From REEB85 sp018971455 (GTDB lineage Bacteria > Pseudomonadota > Alphaproteobacteria > Acetobacterales > Acetobacteraceae): 55,550 nucleotides of DNA. Within the stretch, counting starts at the first letter, position 1; each line of letters begins with the position of its first letter. The notes under the pieces are model-generated. The model was not told where the DNA came from. It saw nothing but the letters and a program-made list of their open reading frames with translations, and made no database searches. Made by a program: the position numbers and the translations under genes. Below are positions 34,943 through 44,663 of this stretch, in pieces. Where the stretch lies: positions 1 through 55,550 of the forward strand of contig JAGWNT010000012.1 of the NCBI GenBank assembly GCA_028871195.1. Reading direction: 5' to 3'.

Positions 34943-35728
34943 TCATCGGGCGAAAAAGAGTTCCGTGAGCACATAGTCGAAGGCGAGGATCAGCACGCTG
35001 GCCGCCACCACCGCCGAGGTGGTCGCCGAGCCCACGCCCTGGGCGCCGCCGCGGCTGTTATAGCCGTGATAGCAGCCCATCAGCACGATCAGGAAGCCGA
35101 ACACCGCAGCCTTCACCAAGCCGGAGACGACATCGCCGGTCTGCACGAAATCGACCGTGTTGGCGAGGTAGATGCCCGGATTGAAGCCGAGCTTGAGGGT
35201 GGCGATGATGAAGCCGCCGAGCACGCCGAGCAGATCGGCCACCACCACCAGCAGTGGCAGGGCGATGATGCCGGCCAGCAGCCGGGGGGCCACCAGATAT
35301 TTCATCGGGTTGGTCGAGAGCGTGGCCAGCGCGTCGATCTGGTCGGTGACGCGCATGGTGCCCAGCTCGGCGGCCATCGCCGCGCCGACCCGCCCGGCGA
35401 CCATCAGCCCGGCCAGCACGGGCCCGAGCTCGCGCGTGACCGAGAGCACCACCAGCGAGGCCACCGCGCTCTCGATCGAAAAGCGCGACAGGCCGGTGGC
35501 CGATTGCAGCGCCAGCACCATGCCGGTGAACACCGCCGTCAGCGCCACCACCGGCAGGCTGAAATAGGCGATTTCGACGAAAGCCCGCAGGAACATCCGC
35601 CCGTAGAAAGGCGGCCGCAGGAGATGCGACAGGCCGGACAGCGCGAACAGCGCGAGCCGGCCGGTGGCGCGGAAGGCGCCGATCACGGCACGCCCGGTCA
35701 GGGCGAGGGCATCCAGGATCGCGTTCAC
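34943..35728 (-). CDS. mlaE: Phospholipid-trafficking ABC permease MlaE
   Basis: A 261-residue permease with five or six helices. ELGTMRVTDQIDALATLSTNP is the MlaE/YrbE signature, and YGYNSRGGAQGVG-like YHGYNSRGG near the C-terminus is also typical. Start GTG 35728 lies 13 bases after the alr stop. It forms the inner-membrane core of the Mla complex with MlaF. Confidence 0.92.
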   Translation of the reverse strand: MNAILDALALTGRAVIGAFRATGRLALFALSGLSHLLRPPFYGRMFLRAFVEIAYFSLPVVALTAVFTGMVLALQSATGLSRFSIESAVASLVVLSVTRELGPVLAGLMVAGRVGAAMAAELGTMRVTDQIDALATLSTNPMKYLVAPRLLAGIIALPLLVVVADLLGVLGGFIIATLKLGFNPGIYLANTVDFVQTGDVVSGLVKAAVFGFLIVLMGCYHGYNSRGGAQGVGSATTSAVVAASVLILAFDYVLTELFFAR

Positions 35729-35741
35729 CGCTGCCTCGCCG

Positions 35742-36839
35742 TCACGCCCGGTAGACTCGCCGGTAGCGCCGGCCGAGCGAGGTCAGGACCTCGTAGCCAT
35801 TGGTGCGGGCGGCCTCGGCCACCGCGTCGGGCGTGCGATCCGCGTGGTCGATGAGGTCGAGCCAGTCGCCGACGCCGAGGCGGGGCAGGTCGGTGACGTC
35901 GTAGGTGACGAGGTCCATGGACACACGCCCTACCAGCGGGGCGGGGGCGCCGTCAAAGACGGCATGGCCGCGGCCGGACTGGCTGCGCAGCCAGCCATCG
36001 GCATAACCCACGCCGACCACGGCGATACGGCTCGCCCGGGTCGCCACCCAGGTGGCGTTGTAGCCGACGCTCTCGCCCGGCGCGAGCATGCGCGTCTGGA
36101 GCACGCGCGCGCGCAGCCGCACCGCCGGGCGCATCGGGTTGGGCATCCCGGGCGTCGGGTTGATGCCGTACAGCGCTGCCCCCGGCCGGGCGAGGTCGGA
36201 GGCGAAATCGGGCCCGAGGAAGATGCCGGAGGAATTGGCCAGGCTCCGCGGGGCCGCCGGCAACCTCGCGCAGGCGGCGGCAAAGCGGGCGCGTTGGGCG
36301 GCATTGTGCAGATCGTCGGCGATCTCGGCGGCGACCAGATGGGTCATGACGTAGTGCAGCTCGAGCCCGGCAAGCGGCCGCGGATCGGCGGCCAGGGCGG
36401 CGATGGCGGCGGCATCGAGCCCGAGCCTGTTCATGCCGGTATCGACATGCAGCAGCGCCGGCAGCCGGCGCCCGGCGGCCTGGGCCGTGGCCGTCCAGCG
36501 GGCGATCTCGTCCAGCGAGCCGAGCGCCGGCGTGATGCCGTGCTCCGCGCACAGCGCCTCATCGCCCGGCAACAGCCCGTTCAGCACGCCGAGCATCGCA
36601 CCGGGCAGCAGCGGGCGGATGGCCAGCGCCTCGGCCAGGTGGGCGGTGAAGAAGTGCCGGCAGCCCGCCGCGTGCAGGGCGGGCGCCACCTGTGCCGCCC
36701 CCAGCCCGTAGGCATCCGCCTTGACCACGCCGGCGACGGCGCCGCCCGGATGGCGGGCGGCCAGCGCCCGCCAGTTGGCGGCGATCGCCGCGAGATCGAT
36801 CTCCAGAACGGCGGGGTCAGTCGGCCTCATGCCCGCCAT
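35742..36839 (-). CDS. alr: Alanine racemase
   Basis: A 365-residue PLP enzyme that makes D-alanine for peptidoglycan. K40 in VVKADAYGLGA forms the Schiff base and the second catalytic residue is the Tyr of GYNATW (about 260). VDTGMNRLG and the C-terminal VSMDLVTYDVTD are further family segments. ATG 36830 (MRPTDPAV) is an alternative start; either overlaps the end of dnaB. Length is normal. Confidence 0.95.
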   Translation of the reverse strand: MAGMRPTDPAVLEIDLAAIAANWRALAARHPGGAVAGVVKADAYGLGAAQVAPALHAAGCRHFFTAHLAEALAIRPLLPGAMLGVLNGLLPGDEALCAEHGITPALGSLDEIARWTATAQAAGRRLPALLHVDTGMNRLGLDAAAIAALAADPRPLAGLELHYVMTHLVAAEIADDLHNAAQRARFAAACARLPAAPRSLANSSGIFLGPDFASDLARPGAALYGINPTPGMPNPMRPAVRLRARVLQTRMLAPGESVGYNATWVATRASRIAVVGVGYADGWLRSQSGRGHAVFDGAPAPLVGRVSMDLVTYDVTDLPRLGVGDWLDLIDHADRTPDAVAEAARTNGYEVLTSLGRRYRRVYRA

Positions 36840-38322
36840 GGTGCAGGTCGATATCGGCGAAACGGGTGTATTCGCCCTCGAAGAACAGATCGATCTTGCC
36901 GGTCGGCCCGTGGCGCTGCTTCTCGATCAGCAGCTCGGCGCGGTTATGGACCTGTTCCATGTCGCGCTGCCATTTCTCCACCGCGGTATGGAATTTCTCG
37001 TCATTGTCGAAGCCGATCTGCTTGGGCGCGCGCTGCTGGAGGTAGTATTCGTCGCGATAGACGAACATCACCACGTCGGCATCCTGCTCGATCGAGCCCG
37101 ATTCGCGCAGGTCGGAGAGCTGCGGGCGCTTGTCCTCGCGGCTCTCCACCTGGCGGGAGAGCTGGGAGAGCGCGATCACCGGCACCTCCAGCTCCTTGGC
37201 GAGGGCCTTCAGCCCCTGGGTGATGGCACTGATCTCCTGCACCCGGTTCTCCGGCCGCGTGCCGGCCGCCGGGCGCATCAGCTGGAGGTAGTCGACGACG
37301 ATCAGCGCCAGGCCCTGGGTGCGCTTGAGGCGGCGGCAGCGCGTGCGCATCGCCGAGAGGGTGATCGCCGGCGTGTCGTCGATATGCAGCGGCAGGGCGC
37401 TGATATCGCGGCTCACCTGAACGAAGCGGTCGAATTCCTTCTGGCCAATTTCGCCGCGGCGGATGTGATCGCCCGAAATGCGCGCTTCCTCGGACAGCAG
37501 GCGGGTGGCAAGCTGCTCCGCGCTCATTTCCAGCGAAAAGATGGCAATCGAGGATTTGGCGACCGCAAGCGGATCCTCGGCGCGGGCCTCGTCCACCAGC
37601 GCGCGCGCGGCGCCGAAGGCGATCTTTGTGGCCAGCGCGGTCTTGCCCATGCCGGGGCGGCCGGCCAGGATCAGCAGGTCGGATTTGTGCAGGCCGCCGA
37701 GTTTCTTGTCGAGATCGCGCAGCCCGGTGGACAGGCCGGAGACCCCGCCGGCGCGGTGAAAGGCCCGCTCGGCGGCCCCGATCGCCTCGATCAGCGCGTC
37801 CTTGAACGCCATGAAGCCGCGATCGCTGCCGCCCTTGGCCGCGAGGTCGAACAGCGCCTGCTCGGCCGCCTCGACCTGCTTCAGGCCGTCGAGCTCGGGC
37901 TCGGCGCCGAAGGCGTTGTTGACCACGACCTCCCCGATATCGATCAGCTGGCGCCGCACCCAGGCATCGTAGATGGCGCGGCCGTACTCGCCGGCATTGA
38001 TGATGCCGACCATCGCCGACAGGAGCTGCGCGAGATAGGCGGTGCCCCCCACCTCGGCGAGCACGCCCGAATGCTCGAACTCGCCCTTCAACGTCACTAC
38101 GTCGGCGAGCTGCCCGGCCTCGATGCGGCGGGCAATGGCAGCATAGATGCGGCCGTGAATGGGGTCGGTGAAATGGTCCCAGGTGAGGAACTCACTGACC
38201 CGCTCATAGGCCTTGTTGTTGGAGAGCAGGGCGCCGAGCAGCGCCTGCTCGGCCTGCATGTTGCTGGGCGGAAGGCGCTGCGACAGGCCGAGCAGCGGTG
38301 TCGAGGGATCGATGGTGTTCAT
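36817..38322 (-). CDS. dnaB: Replicative DNA helicase DnaB
   Basis: A 501-residue DnaB. The N-terminal dimerisation domain (PPSNMQAEQALLGALL) is followed by the RecA-like ATPase domain with Walker A GRPGMGKTAL (about 217-226), SLEMSAEQLATR, and DYLQLM. The C-terminal segment after EYYLQQR contains a non-canonical basic stretch with IEKQRHGPTG. ATG 38322 is chosen by homology over an open extension of 38 codons. It unwinds the fork at replication. No intein is present. Confidence 0.95.
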   Translation of the reverse strand: MNTIDPSTPLLGLSQRLPPSNMQAEQALLGALLSNNKAYERVSEFLTWDHFTDPIHGRIYAAIARRIEAGQLADVVTLKGEFEHSGVLAEVGGTAYLAQLLSAMVGIINAGEYGRAIYDAWVRRQLIDIGEVVVNNAFGAEPELDGLKQVEAAEQALFDLAAKGGSDRGFMAFKDALIEAIGAAERAFHRAGGVSGLSTGLRDLDKKLGGLHKSDLLILAGRPGMGKTALATKIAFGAARALVDEARAEDPLAVAKSSIAIFSLEMSAEQLATRLLSEEARISGDHIRRGEIGQKEFDRFVQVSRDISALPLHIDDTPAITLSAMRTRCRRLKRTQGLALIVVDYLQLMRPAAGTRPENRVQEISAITQGLKALAKELEVPVIALSQLSRQVESREDKRPQLSDLRESGSIEQDADVVMFVYRDEYYLQQRAPKQIGFDNDEKFHTAVEKWQRDMEQVHNRAELLIEKQRHGPTGKIDLFFEGEYTRFADIDLHHGGHEAD

Positions 38323-38404
38323 GGGCGCCCCCACCATAGGGCGGCCGGCCGCGCAGGGGCAGGCGCGATTTCTGTGGATACCGGGGATAAGACTCGGCGC
38401 GGCG

Positions 38405-39586
38405 CTAGAGGCGCAGGAGCTTGACCTTGCGTCCATCCACGCCGAGGGCGAGCGCGCCGGCCTTCAGCGCCTGCGCGTCGGCGCCGAACAATTCGTGGCG
38501 CCAGCCCTGCATCGCGGCGATGTCCGGCGCCGCCTCCAGCGCCAGCCGGTCGATATCCTCGCTGTTGGCCACCAGCCGGGGGGCCACGTTGTGCTGCTCG
38601 CACTTGGCGGCGAGCAGCACCTTCAGCAGCGAGACCAGGGCCGGCGAGGGCCGCGGCCCCTCGCGATGGCTCGGCGCCTCGGGCAGCGCGCTTTCGGGCA
38701 GGGCGCGCGCCGCGGCGATGGCGGCCAGCAGCGACGCCCCCATGCGCCCCTCGGCAAAGCCGCGGGTGACGCCGCGCGCGCGCGCCAGCGCATCCACATT
38801 GTCCGGCGCGATGGCGGCGATTTCCAGCAGGGCCTCGTCCTTGAGCATGCGACCGCGCGGAATGTTGGAGTGCTGCGCCTCACGGTCGCGCCAGGCGGCG
38901 ATGGCGCGCAGCACGCCGAGCATGCGCCGGTTGGAGGTGCGCGGCTTGAGGCGTTCCCAGAGCTGGTCGGGATCGGGCCGGTAGGTGGCGGGCTCGGCCA
39001 GCACCGCCATCTCCTCGGCCACCCAGGCGAGCCGCCCCTCGCGCTCCAGCCGGGCGCGCAGGGTCTCATAGACCGGGCGCAGATGGGTCACGTCGGCGGC
39101 GGCGTAGGTGATCTGGGCGGGGCTGAGCGGGCGGGCCGCCCAGTCGCTGAAGCGGTGGGCCTTGTCGATGCTGCCGCCGGCCAGCGCCGCGACCAGCGCG
39201 TCATAGCCCACCTGGTCGCCGAATCCGGCCACCATGGCGGCCACCTGGGTGTCGAAGAGCGGGCGCGGCACGTCGCCGAAGAGCTGGACGAAGATTTCGA
39301 TGTCCTGGCGGCAGGCGTGGAACACCTTCACCACGGCCGGGTCGGCGAGCAGCGCGCCGAGCGGCGCGAGGTCGATCCCCGGGGCCAGTGCATCGACCAC
39401 GGCCACATCGGTGTCGCTGGCCAGTTGGACCACGCAGAGCTCGGGCCAGTAGGTGCGCTCGCGCATGAACTCGGTGTCCACCGTGACGAACTGCTCGCGG
39501 CGCAGGCGAGAGCAGAGGTCCTCGAGCTCGGCGGTGGTGGTGATCAGGACGGGGGGCGGGAACTCCGCCCGGTTGGGCTTCGGCAT
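38405..39586 (-). CDS. rnd: Ribonuclease D
   Basis: A 393-residue 3'-5' exoribonuclease of the DEDDy class. Motif I is VDTEFMRERTYWPE (D37, E39), motif II FHACRQDIEIF and motif III YAAADVTHL (YxxxD). An HRDC domain follows (about 215-290). The RERTYWP segment is typical of alphaproteobacterial RNase D. It trims tRNA 3' ends. Divergent from aspS across 148 bases. Confidence 0.94.
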   Translation of the reverse strand: MPKPNRAEFPPPVLITTTAELEDLCSRLRREQFVTVDTEFMRERTYWPELCVVQLASDTDVAVVDALAPGIDLAPLGALLADPAVVKVFHACRQDIEIFVQLFGDVPRPLFDTQVAAMVAGFGDQVGYDALVAALAGGSIDKAHRFSDWAARPLSPAQITYAAADVTHLRPVYETLRARLEREGRLAWVAEEMAVLAEPATYRPDPDQLWERLKPRTSNRRMLGVLRAIAAWRDREAQHSNIPRGRMLKDEALLEIAAIAPDNVDALARARGVTRGFAEGRMGASLLAAIAAARALPESALPEAPSHREGPRPSPALVSLLKVLLAAKCEQHNVAPRLVANSEDIDRLALEAAPDIAAMQGWRHELFGADAQALKAGALALGVDGRKVKLLRL

Positions 39587-39734
39587 GCGGCCACCCTACA
39601 TGCCCCCACCCGGCTTGCGAAGCCGTCCCGCCGGGAGGCTGCCCTGCCCACCGGGCGCCCCGGCGGGCGCATCCGCTTGACTTCGCGGGGGGCGGGGGCT
39701 TGTCTGCCGCGCCTTTGCCAGCGGAAACCTGCCC

Positions 39735-41522
39735 ATGCACGCCTATCGCACCCATACCTGCGGCCAGCTGCGCGCCAGCGATGCCGGCCAGACCGCCCGG
39801 CTGTCGGGCTGGGTCCACAGCAAGCGCGATCACGGCGGGCTGCTGTTCATCGACCTGCGCGACCATTACGGCCTCACCCAATGCGTCTTCGCCGCCGGCA
39901 GCCAGGCCTTCGCCGTCGCCGACCGGCTGCGCCCGGAGAGCGTGGTCACCATTACCGGCGCCGTGGTGGGCCGCGAGGCCGGCACGGTCAACCCGCGCCT
40001 GCCGACCGGCGAGATCGAGCTGCGGGCGGCCGAGCTGGTGGTGCAGTCGGCGGCCGACGTGCTGCCGATGCAGGTCGCGGGCGAGGAGAAGTTTCCCGAC
40101 GAGATCCGCCTGAAATACCGCTTCATCGACCTGCGCCGCGAGAAGATGCAGCGCAACATCAAACTGCGCGCGGGCGTCATCGCCTCGATCCGGCGGCGCA
40201 TGATCGAGAGCGGCTTCACCGAGTTCCAGACCCCGATTCTCACCGCCTCCAGCCCCGAGGGCGCGCGCGACTTCCTGGTGCCCTCGCGCAACCATCCCGG
40301 CAAGTTCTATGCCCTGCCGCAGGCCCCCCAGCAGTTCAAGCAGCTCGCCATGGTCGCAGGCCTCGACCGCTATTTCCAGATCGCCCCCTGCTTTCGTGAC
40401 GAGGCCAGCCGGGCCGACCGCTCGCCGGGCGAGTTCTACCAGCTCGATTTCGAAATGAGCTTCGTCACCCAGGAGGACGTCTTCAACACCATCGAACCGG
40501 TGATCGCCGGGGTGTTCGAGGAGTTCGCCGACGGCCGCGGCGTGACCCGGCCGCCCTTCCCGCGCATCGCCTACGAGACCGCCCTGCTCGAATTCGGCTC
40601 CGACAAGCCCGACCTGCGCAACCCGCTGCGCATCACCGACGTCACCGCCCAGTTCGCCGGCTCCGGCTTCGGCCTGTTTGCCCGCGTCGCCGCCTCCGGC
40701 GGCATCGTGCGCGCCATCCCGGCACCGGGCGCCGGCGCGCATCCGCGCAGCTTCTTCGACAAGCTCAACGAATGGGCGCGCGAACAGGGCGCCGGCGGCC
40801 TCGGCTACATCACGTTCGACGCGGAAGGCCCGAAGGGCCCGATCGCCCGCAATCTCGAGCCGGAGCGTGCCGAGGCGATCCGCGCGGCCTGCGGGCTCAC
40901 GGCGGGCGACGCGGTGTTCTTTGCCGCCGGCAAGAAGGACGAGGCGCCGAAATTCTCCGGCCTCGTGCGCACCAGGCTCGGCCAGGAGCTCGGCCTGATC
41001 GCCGAGGGCGATTTCCGCTTCTGCTGGATCACCGATTTTCCGATGTACGAGCTCAACGAGGAAACCGGCCAGGTGGATTTCAGCCACAACCCGTTCAGCA
41101 TGCCGCAAGGCGGGCTGGAGGCGCTGAACACCCAGGACCCGCTCACCATCAAGGCGTTCCAGTACGACATCGTCTGCAACGGCATCGAGCTGTCCTCCGG
41201 CGCCATCCGCAACCATCGCCCCGACGTGATGATCCGCGCCTTCGAGATCGCCGGCTACCCGGCCTCGGAGGTGGAGGCGCGCTTCGGCGGCATGCTCAAC
41301 GCCTTCCGCTACGGCGCCCCCCCGCATGGCGGTTCGGCGCCGGGCATCGACCGCATCGTCATGCTGCTCGCCGATGAGCCCAATATCCGCGAGGTCATTC
41401 TCTTCCCGCTCAACCAGCAGGGCGAGGATCTGATGATGGGGGCGCCGGCCGAGGTGCCGCCGGCGCGGCTGAAGGAGCTTTCGCTGAAGCTCGACCTGCC
41501 GCCGGTCGTCAAGCCGGGCTGA
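39735..41522 (+). CDS. aspS: Aspartyl-tRNA synthetase
   Basis: A 595-residue class IIb synthetase of the bacterial type. The N-terminal OB fold (SGWVHSKRDHGGLLFIDLRD) binds the anticodon; motif 2 FRDEASRADRSPGEFYQLD and motif 3 GGSAPGIDRIVMLLADEPNI are intact, and the bacterial GAD insertion domain lies in the middle. I cannot tell from sequence whether it discriminates tRNA-Asp from tRNA-Asn. GGAAAC lies upstream of the ATG. Confidence 0.96.
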   Translation: MHAYRTHTCGQLRASDAGQTARLSGWVHSKRDHGGLLFIDLRDHYGLTQCVFAAGSQAFAVADRLRPESVVTITGAVVGREAGTVNPRLPTGEIELRAAELVVQSAADVLPMQVAGEEKFPDEIRLKYRFIDLRREKMQRNIKLRAGVIASIRRRMIESGFTEFQTPILTASSPEGARDFLVPSRNHPGKFYALPQAPQQFKQLAMVAGLDRYFQIAPCFRDEASRADRSPGEFYQLDFEMSFVTQEDVFNTIEPVIAGVFEEFADGRGVTRPPFPRIAYETALLEFGSDKPDLRNPLRITDVTAQFAGSGFGLFARVAASGGIVRAIPAPGAGAHPRSFFDKLNEWAREQGAGGLGYITFDAEGPKGPIARNLEPERAEAIRAACGLTAGDAVFFAAGKKDEAPKFSGLVRTRLGQELGLIAEGDFRFCWITDFPMYELNEETGQVDFSHNPFSMPQGGLEALNTQDPLTIKAFQYDIVCNGIELSSGAIRNHRPDVMIRAFEIAGYPASEVEARFGGMLNAFRYGAPPHGGSAPGIDRIVMLLADEPNIREVILFPLNQQGEDLMMGAPAEVPPARLKELSLKLDLPPVVKPG

Positions 41523-41587
41523 TCCCGCGGCGCCGGCTTGCGCCGCCTCACCCCGCGACGGATGCTGCCCGGGTTGGGGGGCAGGGA

Positions 41588-43246
41588 ATGTCGGGCACCC
41601 GCCTGATCGTCGAGCTGATCGGCCATGTCGTGCTGCTCCTGTGGGGCGCGCGCATGGTGCAGACCGGCATCGTGCGCGCCTTCGGCTCGGACCTGCGCCG
41701 CGTGCTCGGGCGCGGATTGTCCAATCGTTTCGCCGCCATGCTGGGCGGCCTCGTCGTCACCGCGCTGTTGCAGAGCAGTACGGCCACCGCCTTGATGGTG
41801 ACCTCCTTTGCCGCCGGCGGCCTGGTCGCCCTGGTGCCGGCGCTGGCGGTGATGCTGGGGGCCAATATCGGCACCGCGCTGATCGTCAAGCTGCTGACCT
41901 TCGACATCTCCTGGGTCTCGCCGGTGCTGCTGACCGCCGGCTATGTCGCCTTCAAGCGCGGCGGCAAGGGGCGGGTGCAGAATATCGGCCGGGTCGGCAT
42001 GGGGCTCGGGCTGATGCTGCTGGCGCTGCACCTGCTGGTGGAGACGATGCAGCCGGCGGAGGCCGCGCCGGTGCTGCGCGCCGTACTCGAATCGCTGACC
42101 TCCGAGCCGCTGCTGGACGTGGCCCTGGCCGCGCTGCTGACCTTCGCCGCGCATTCCAGCGTGGCGGTGCTGCTGATGATCGTGCCACTGGCCGCCGTCG
42201 GCGCCATCACCCCGGTGGCGGCCCTGGCCCTGGTGCTTGGCGCCAATATCGGCTCCACCATTCCGCCGGTGCTGGCCGCCGCCGGCCCCGATCCGGCGGC
42301 GCGGCGCCTGCCGGTCGGCAATCTCGCCTTCCGCGCCCTGGGGTGCCTGATCGCGCTGCCCTTCTTGCGCCCGATTGCCGGCCTGCTCGACGATCTCACC
42401 CCCTATCCGGGCGCCCAGGCGGTGGATTTCCACATCGGCTTCAACCTGGCCCTCGCCATCGGGCTGGTCGGTCTGCTCGATCCGGCGGCGCGGCTGCTGA
42501 CCCGGCTGCTGCCCGACGCCGCCCCGCCCGACGACCCGGCGCGGCCGCTCTATCTCGACGCGGCGGCGGTGGAATCACCCTATCTCGCGCTTTCCCACGC
42601 CGCGCGCGAGACGTTGCGCATGGGCGACATGGTGGAGACCATGCTGCGGCGCCTGCTCGAGGGCATCGACGCCAATGCCCGCGCGCCCACCGATGAGGCG
42701 GTGCGCCTGGCGCGCGGGCTGGACCGGCTACAGGACGCGCTGAAATCCTACCTGACCCGCGTCGCCACGGAGGACATGACGGCGCGGGACGCCGCGCGCC
42801 TGCGCGAGATTCTCGATTTCGCGGTCAATCTGGGCCATGCCGCCGACATCGTGGAGCGTGGCCTCGCCGAACATGCGCGGCGCAAGGCCAAGCACGCCAT
42901 CGTCTTCACGCCGGAGGATCGCGCCGATCTGGCCGATTTTCATGCCCGCGTGCTCGCCGATCTGCGCCTGGCGCTGTCCACGCTGATGGCCGAGGATCCG
43001 CGCGGCGCGCGCGAATTGCTGGATGCCAAGCGCCGGCTGAGCGAGCTGGAACGCAGCGCCACGCGCGAGCATCTGGACCGCCTCGCCCCGGACCGGCCGG
43101 ACGCGCTGGAGAGCAGCGCGCTGCATCTGGCGCTGCTGCGCGACCTCAAGCGCATCAATTCCCATGTCTCGACCATCGGCTACACGGTGCTGGAGCACAG
43201 CATGCCGGCCGGCGAGGCGCCCGATCGGCTGGGCGATGAGCCATAG
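41588..43246 (+). CDS. Na+/phosphate cotransporter fused to PhoU-like domain
   Basis: A 552-residue NptA/YjbB-type protein. Eight or so helices carry two inverted Na/Pi repeats: LLQSSTATALMVTSF (QSS motif intact) and AAHSSVAVLLMIVPL (Gln replaced by His-Ser). From about residue 330 to the end two PhoU-like helical bundles follow, rich in Arg and Glu. The family exports or imports phosphate with sodium; the soluble half probably senses phosphate or regulates. Follows aspS by 65 bases. Confidence 0.9.
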   Translation: MSGTRLIVELIGHVVLLLWGARMVQTGIVRAFGSDLRRVLGRGLSNRFAAMLGGLVVTALLQSSTATALMVTSFAAGGLVALVPALAVMLGANIGTALIVKLLTFDISWVSPVLLTAGYVAFKRGGKGRVQNIGRVGMGLGLMLLALHLLVETMQPAEAAPVLRAVLESLTSEPLLDVALAALLTFAAHSSVAVLLMIVPLAAVGAITPVAALALVLGANIGSTIPPVLAAAGPDPAARRLPVGNLAFRALGCLIALPFLRPIAGLLDDLTPYPGAQAVDFHIGFNLALAIGLVGLLDPAARLLTRLLPDAAPPDDPARPLYLDAAAVESPYLALSHAARETLRMGDMVETMLRRLLEGIDANARAPTDEAVRLARGLDRLQDALKSYLTRVATEDMTARDAARLREILDFAVNLGHAADIVERGLAEHARRKAKHAIVFTPEDRADLADFHARVLADLRLALSTLMAEDPRGARELLDAKRRLSELERSATREHLDRLAPDRPDALESSALHLALLRDLKRINSHVSTIGYTVLEHSMPAGEAPDRLGDEP

Positions 43247-43355
43247 GGTGACGCACCCCGGAGTAACCCCCGCGGCCAAGGCCCGCGCAGATGCGGAGGC
43301 TGGCGCGGATGCGGCGGCGCTCCTATTTACGACGTGAAGCAGGAAAGATCGCCGC

Positions 43356-44162
43356 ATGCGTCGTCTGGCCGCCCTCGCCCTCTTCGTCCTGCTGGTCGCC
43401 GCCTGGCCAGGGCCGCCGGGCCGCGCCGCGCCCCCGGTGCCGACCCATGACCTCGCGGCGCATCACGCGCTCTACACGCTGAGCCTGGACTCCGCGCGCG
43501 GCGACGTGATCGCGGCCAGCGGCACCATGGCCTATGAGGTGATCGACGCCTGCGACGGCTGGGCGACGCGCCAGCTCCTGGCGATGACGCTGACCAACCG
43601 CGACGGGCAGGACGTCCGCATGCGCTCCGATTATTCGACCTGGGAGAGCAAGGACGGGCTGCATCTGCGCTTCCACATGCGCCAGACCACCGACCAGGAC
43701 GTCACCAGCGACATCGCCGGCAGCGCGAGCCTGACCCGGCCGGGCGGGCCCGGCGAAGTGCGCTACACCCTGCCGAAGCCGCGCACCGCGGCCCTGCCGC
43801 CGGGGACGCTGTTTCCGATGACCCATACCGCGGCCATCCTGGCCGGCGCCCAGGCCGGCAAGAAGTTCCTCGCCATCCCGCTCTTCGATGGCACCGCCGA
43901 TAACGGGGCGCAGGACAGCGCGGTCACGGTGACCGCGGTCAACCCGCCGATGCCGGGCAAGTGGCCGGCGCTGGCCGGCCTGCCGTCGGACCGGGTCCAT
44001 ATCGCCTTCTTCGACCGGGCGCCGGCGACGATGGAGCCGGATTACGAGGTCGGCATGCGCTACTGGGCGAACGGGGTGGCGGACGATCTGCGCATGAATT
44101 TCGGCGATTTCGTCATGACCGGGGCGCTCACCGAGCTGAAGATGGCCAAGCCCGGCTGCTGA
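43356..44162 (+). CDS. eipB: EipB-like periplasmic envelope integrity protein (DUF1849)
   Basis: A 268-residue secreted protein. A signal peptide covers residues 1 to about 25. The mature part starts with AHHALYTLSL and contains DACDGWATRQLL, both typical of DUF1849. C66 and the C-terminal C268 are the only visible cysteines of the mature chain and match the single conserved disulfide described for Brucella EipB, which folds as a beta-spiral and supports outer-membrane integrity. Stands alone between the phosphate transporter and the convergent usg. Confidence 0.85.
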   Translation: MRRLAALALFVLLVAAWPGPPGRAAPPVPTHDLAAHHALYTLSLDSARGDVIAASGTMAYEVIDACDGWATRQLLAMTLTNRDGQDVRMRSDYSTWESKDGLHLRFHMRQTTDQDVTSDIAGSASLTRPGGPGEVRYTLPKPRTAALPPGTLFPMTHTAAILAGAQAGKKFLAIPLFDGTADNGAQDSAVTVTAVNPPMPGKWPALAGLPSDRVHIAFFDRAPATMEPDYEVGMRYWANGVADDLRMNFGDFVMTGALTELKMAKPGC

Positions 44163-44206
44163 CCGGCCAGCCGCGCCGGCGGGTTCCTCGCCGGTGGGGG
44201 CGCCTT

Positions 44207-44491
44207 CTATTGAAGATGCATCAGGTGCGCCGTGTGGCGCCACTCGCCGGGGCTGATCAGCCCGACGCTGGCCACCCGGACGGAGTGCAGCCGGCCTTCG
44301 ATCTCGCGCGTCCAGAAACCGAGGAATTTGCGCAGCACCGGGTAGCGGGGGGCGAGGTCGAGCTCCTGCCAGATGAAGCTCTGCAGCATCGCCGGGTGGT
44401 CCGGCAGATGGTAGAGGATCTCCGCCGTGGTCAGGCGATAGCCCTCGAGCTGGCGCTGCATCTCGCTGTGACGGTGGGTGGCGCTCGGCAT
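44207..44491 (-). CDS. usg: Usg family protein
   Basis: A 94-residue protein of the alphaproteobacterial Usg family, function unknown. LEGYRLTTAEILYHLPDHP and LQSFIWQELDLAPRYPVLRKFLGFW are its conserved blocks. ATG 44491 faces away from groES; the two share the 44492-44777 intergenic region. It converges on eipB with 44 bases between, holding a six-base-pair hairpin without a T-run. Confidence 0.85.
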   Translation of the reverse strand: MPSATHRHSEMQRQLEGYRLTTAEILYHLPDHPAMLQSFIWQELDLAPRYPVLRKFLGFWTREIEGRLHSVRVASVGLISPGEWRHTAHLMHLQ

Positions 44492-44629
44492 GGTGCCCTC
44501 TGCTGGTGAGACTGTCCTTTCACGCCGTTGGCTGCCGTCATCCCGGTCCGCGACTGCCGCGCGGCTGCCATCAGACTGCCATGACTCCCCCCGCGCGACG
44601 CAAGCAAAAAACGCAGATGAATCAATAGA

Positions 44630-44656
44630 TTGGCACTCAATGACCGAGAGTGCTGC
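44630..44656 (+). promoter_or_regulatory. CIRCE element 1 (HrcA operator)
   Basis: TTGGCACTC-N9-GAGTGCTGC, against the consensus TTAGCACTC-N9-GAGTGCTAA. It lies immediately upstream of the candidate -35 of the groESL promoter. HrcA binding here would repress groESL at normal temperature. The hrcA gene is not in the window. Confidence 0.85.
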
Positions 44657-44663
44657 CGAACTC

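Noticed and set aside
38373..38381. DnaA-box-like TGTGGATAC between rnd and dnaB (GTATCCACA on the other strand)
   Set aside because: One mismatch to the nine-base box, alone, with no cluster or AT-rich stretch; about ten such matches are expected by chance in a window this size. A similar one at 55057-55065 was dismissed for the same reason.
39677..39705. TTGACT-N17-TTGTCT as the aspS promoter
   Set aside because: The -35 is good but the -10 matches only three of six; not enough to call.
44176..44194. Hairpin CCGGCG/CGCCGG between eipB and usg as a terminator
   Set aside because: Only six base pairs, a seven-base loop and no T-run; such pairings are frequent in DNA of this GC content.
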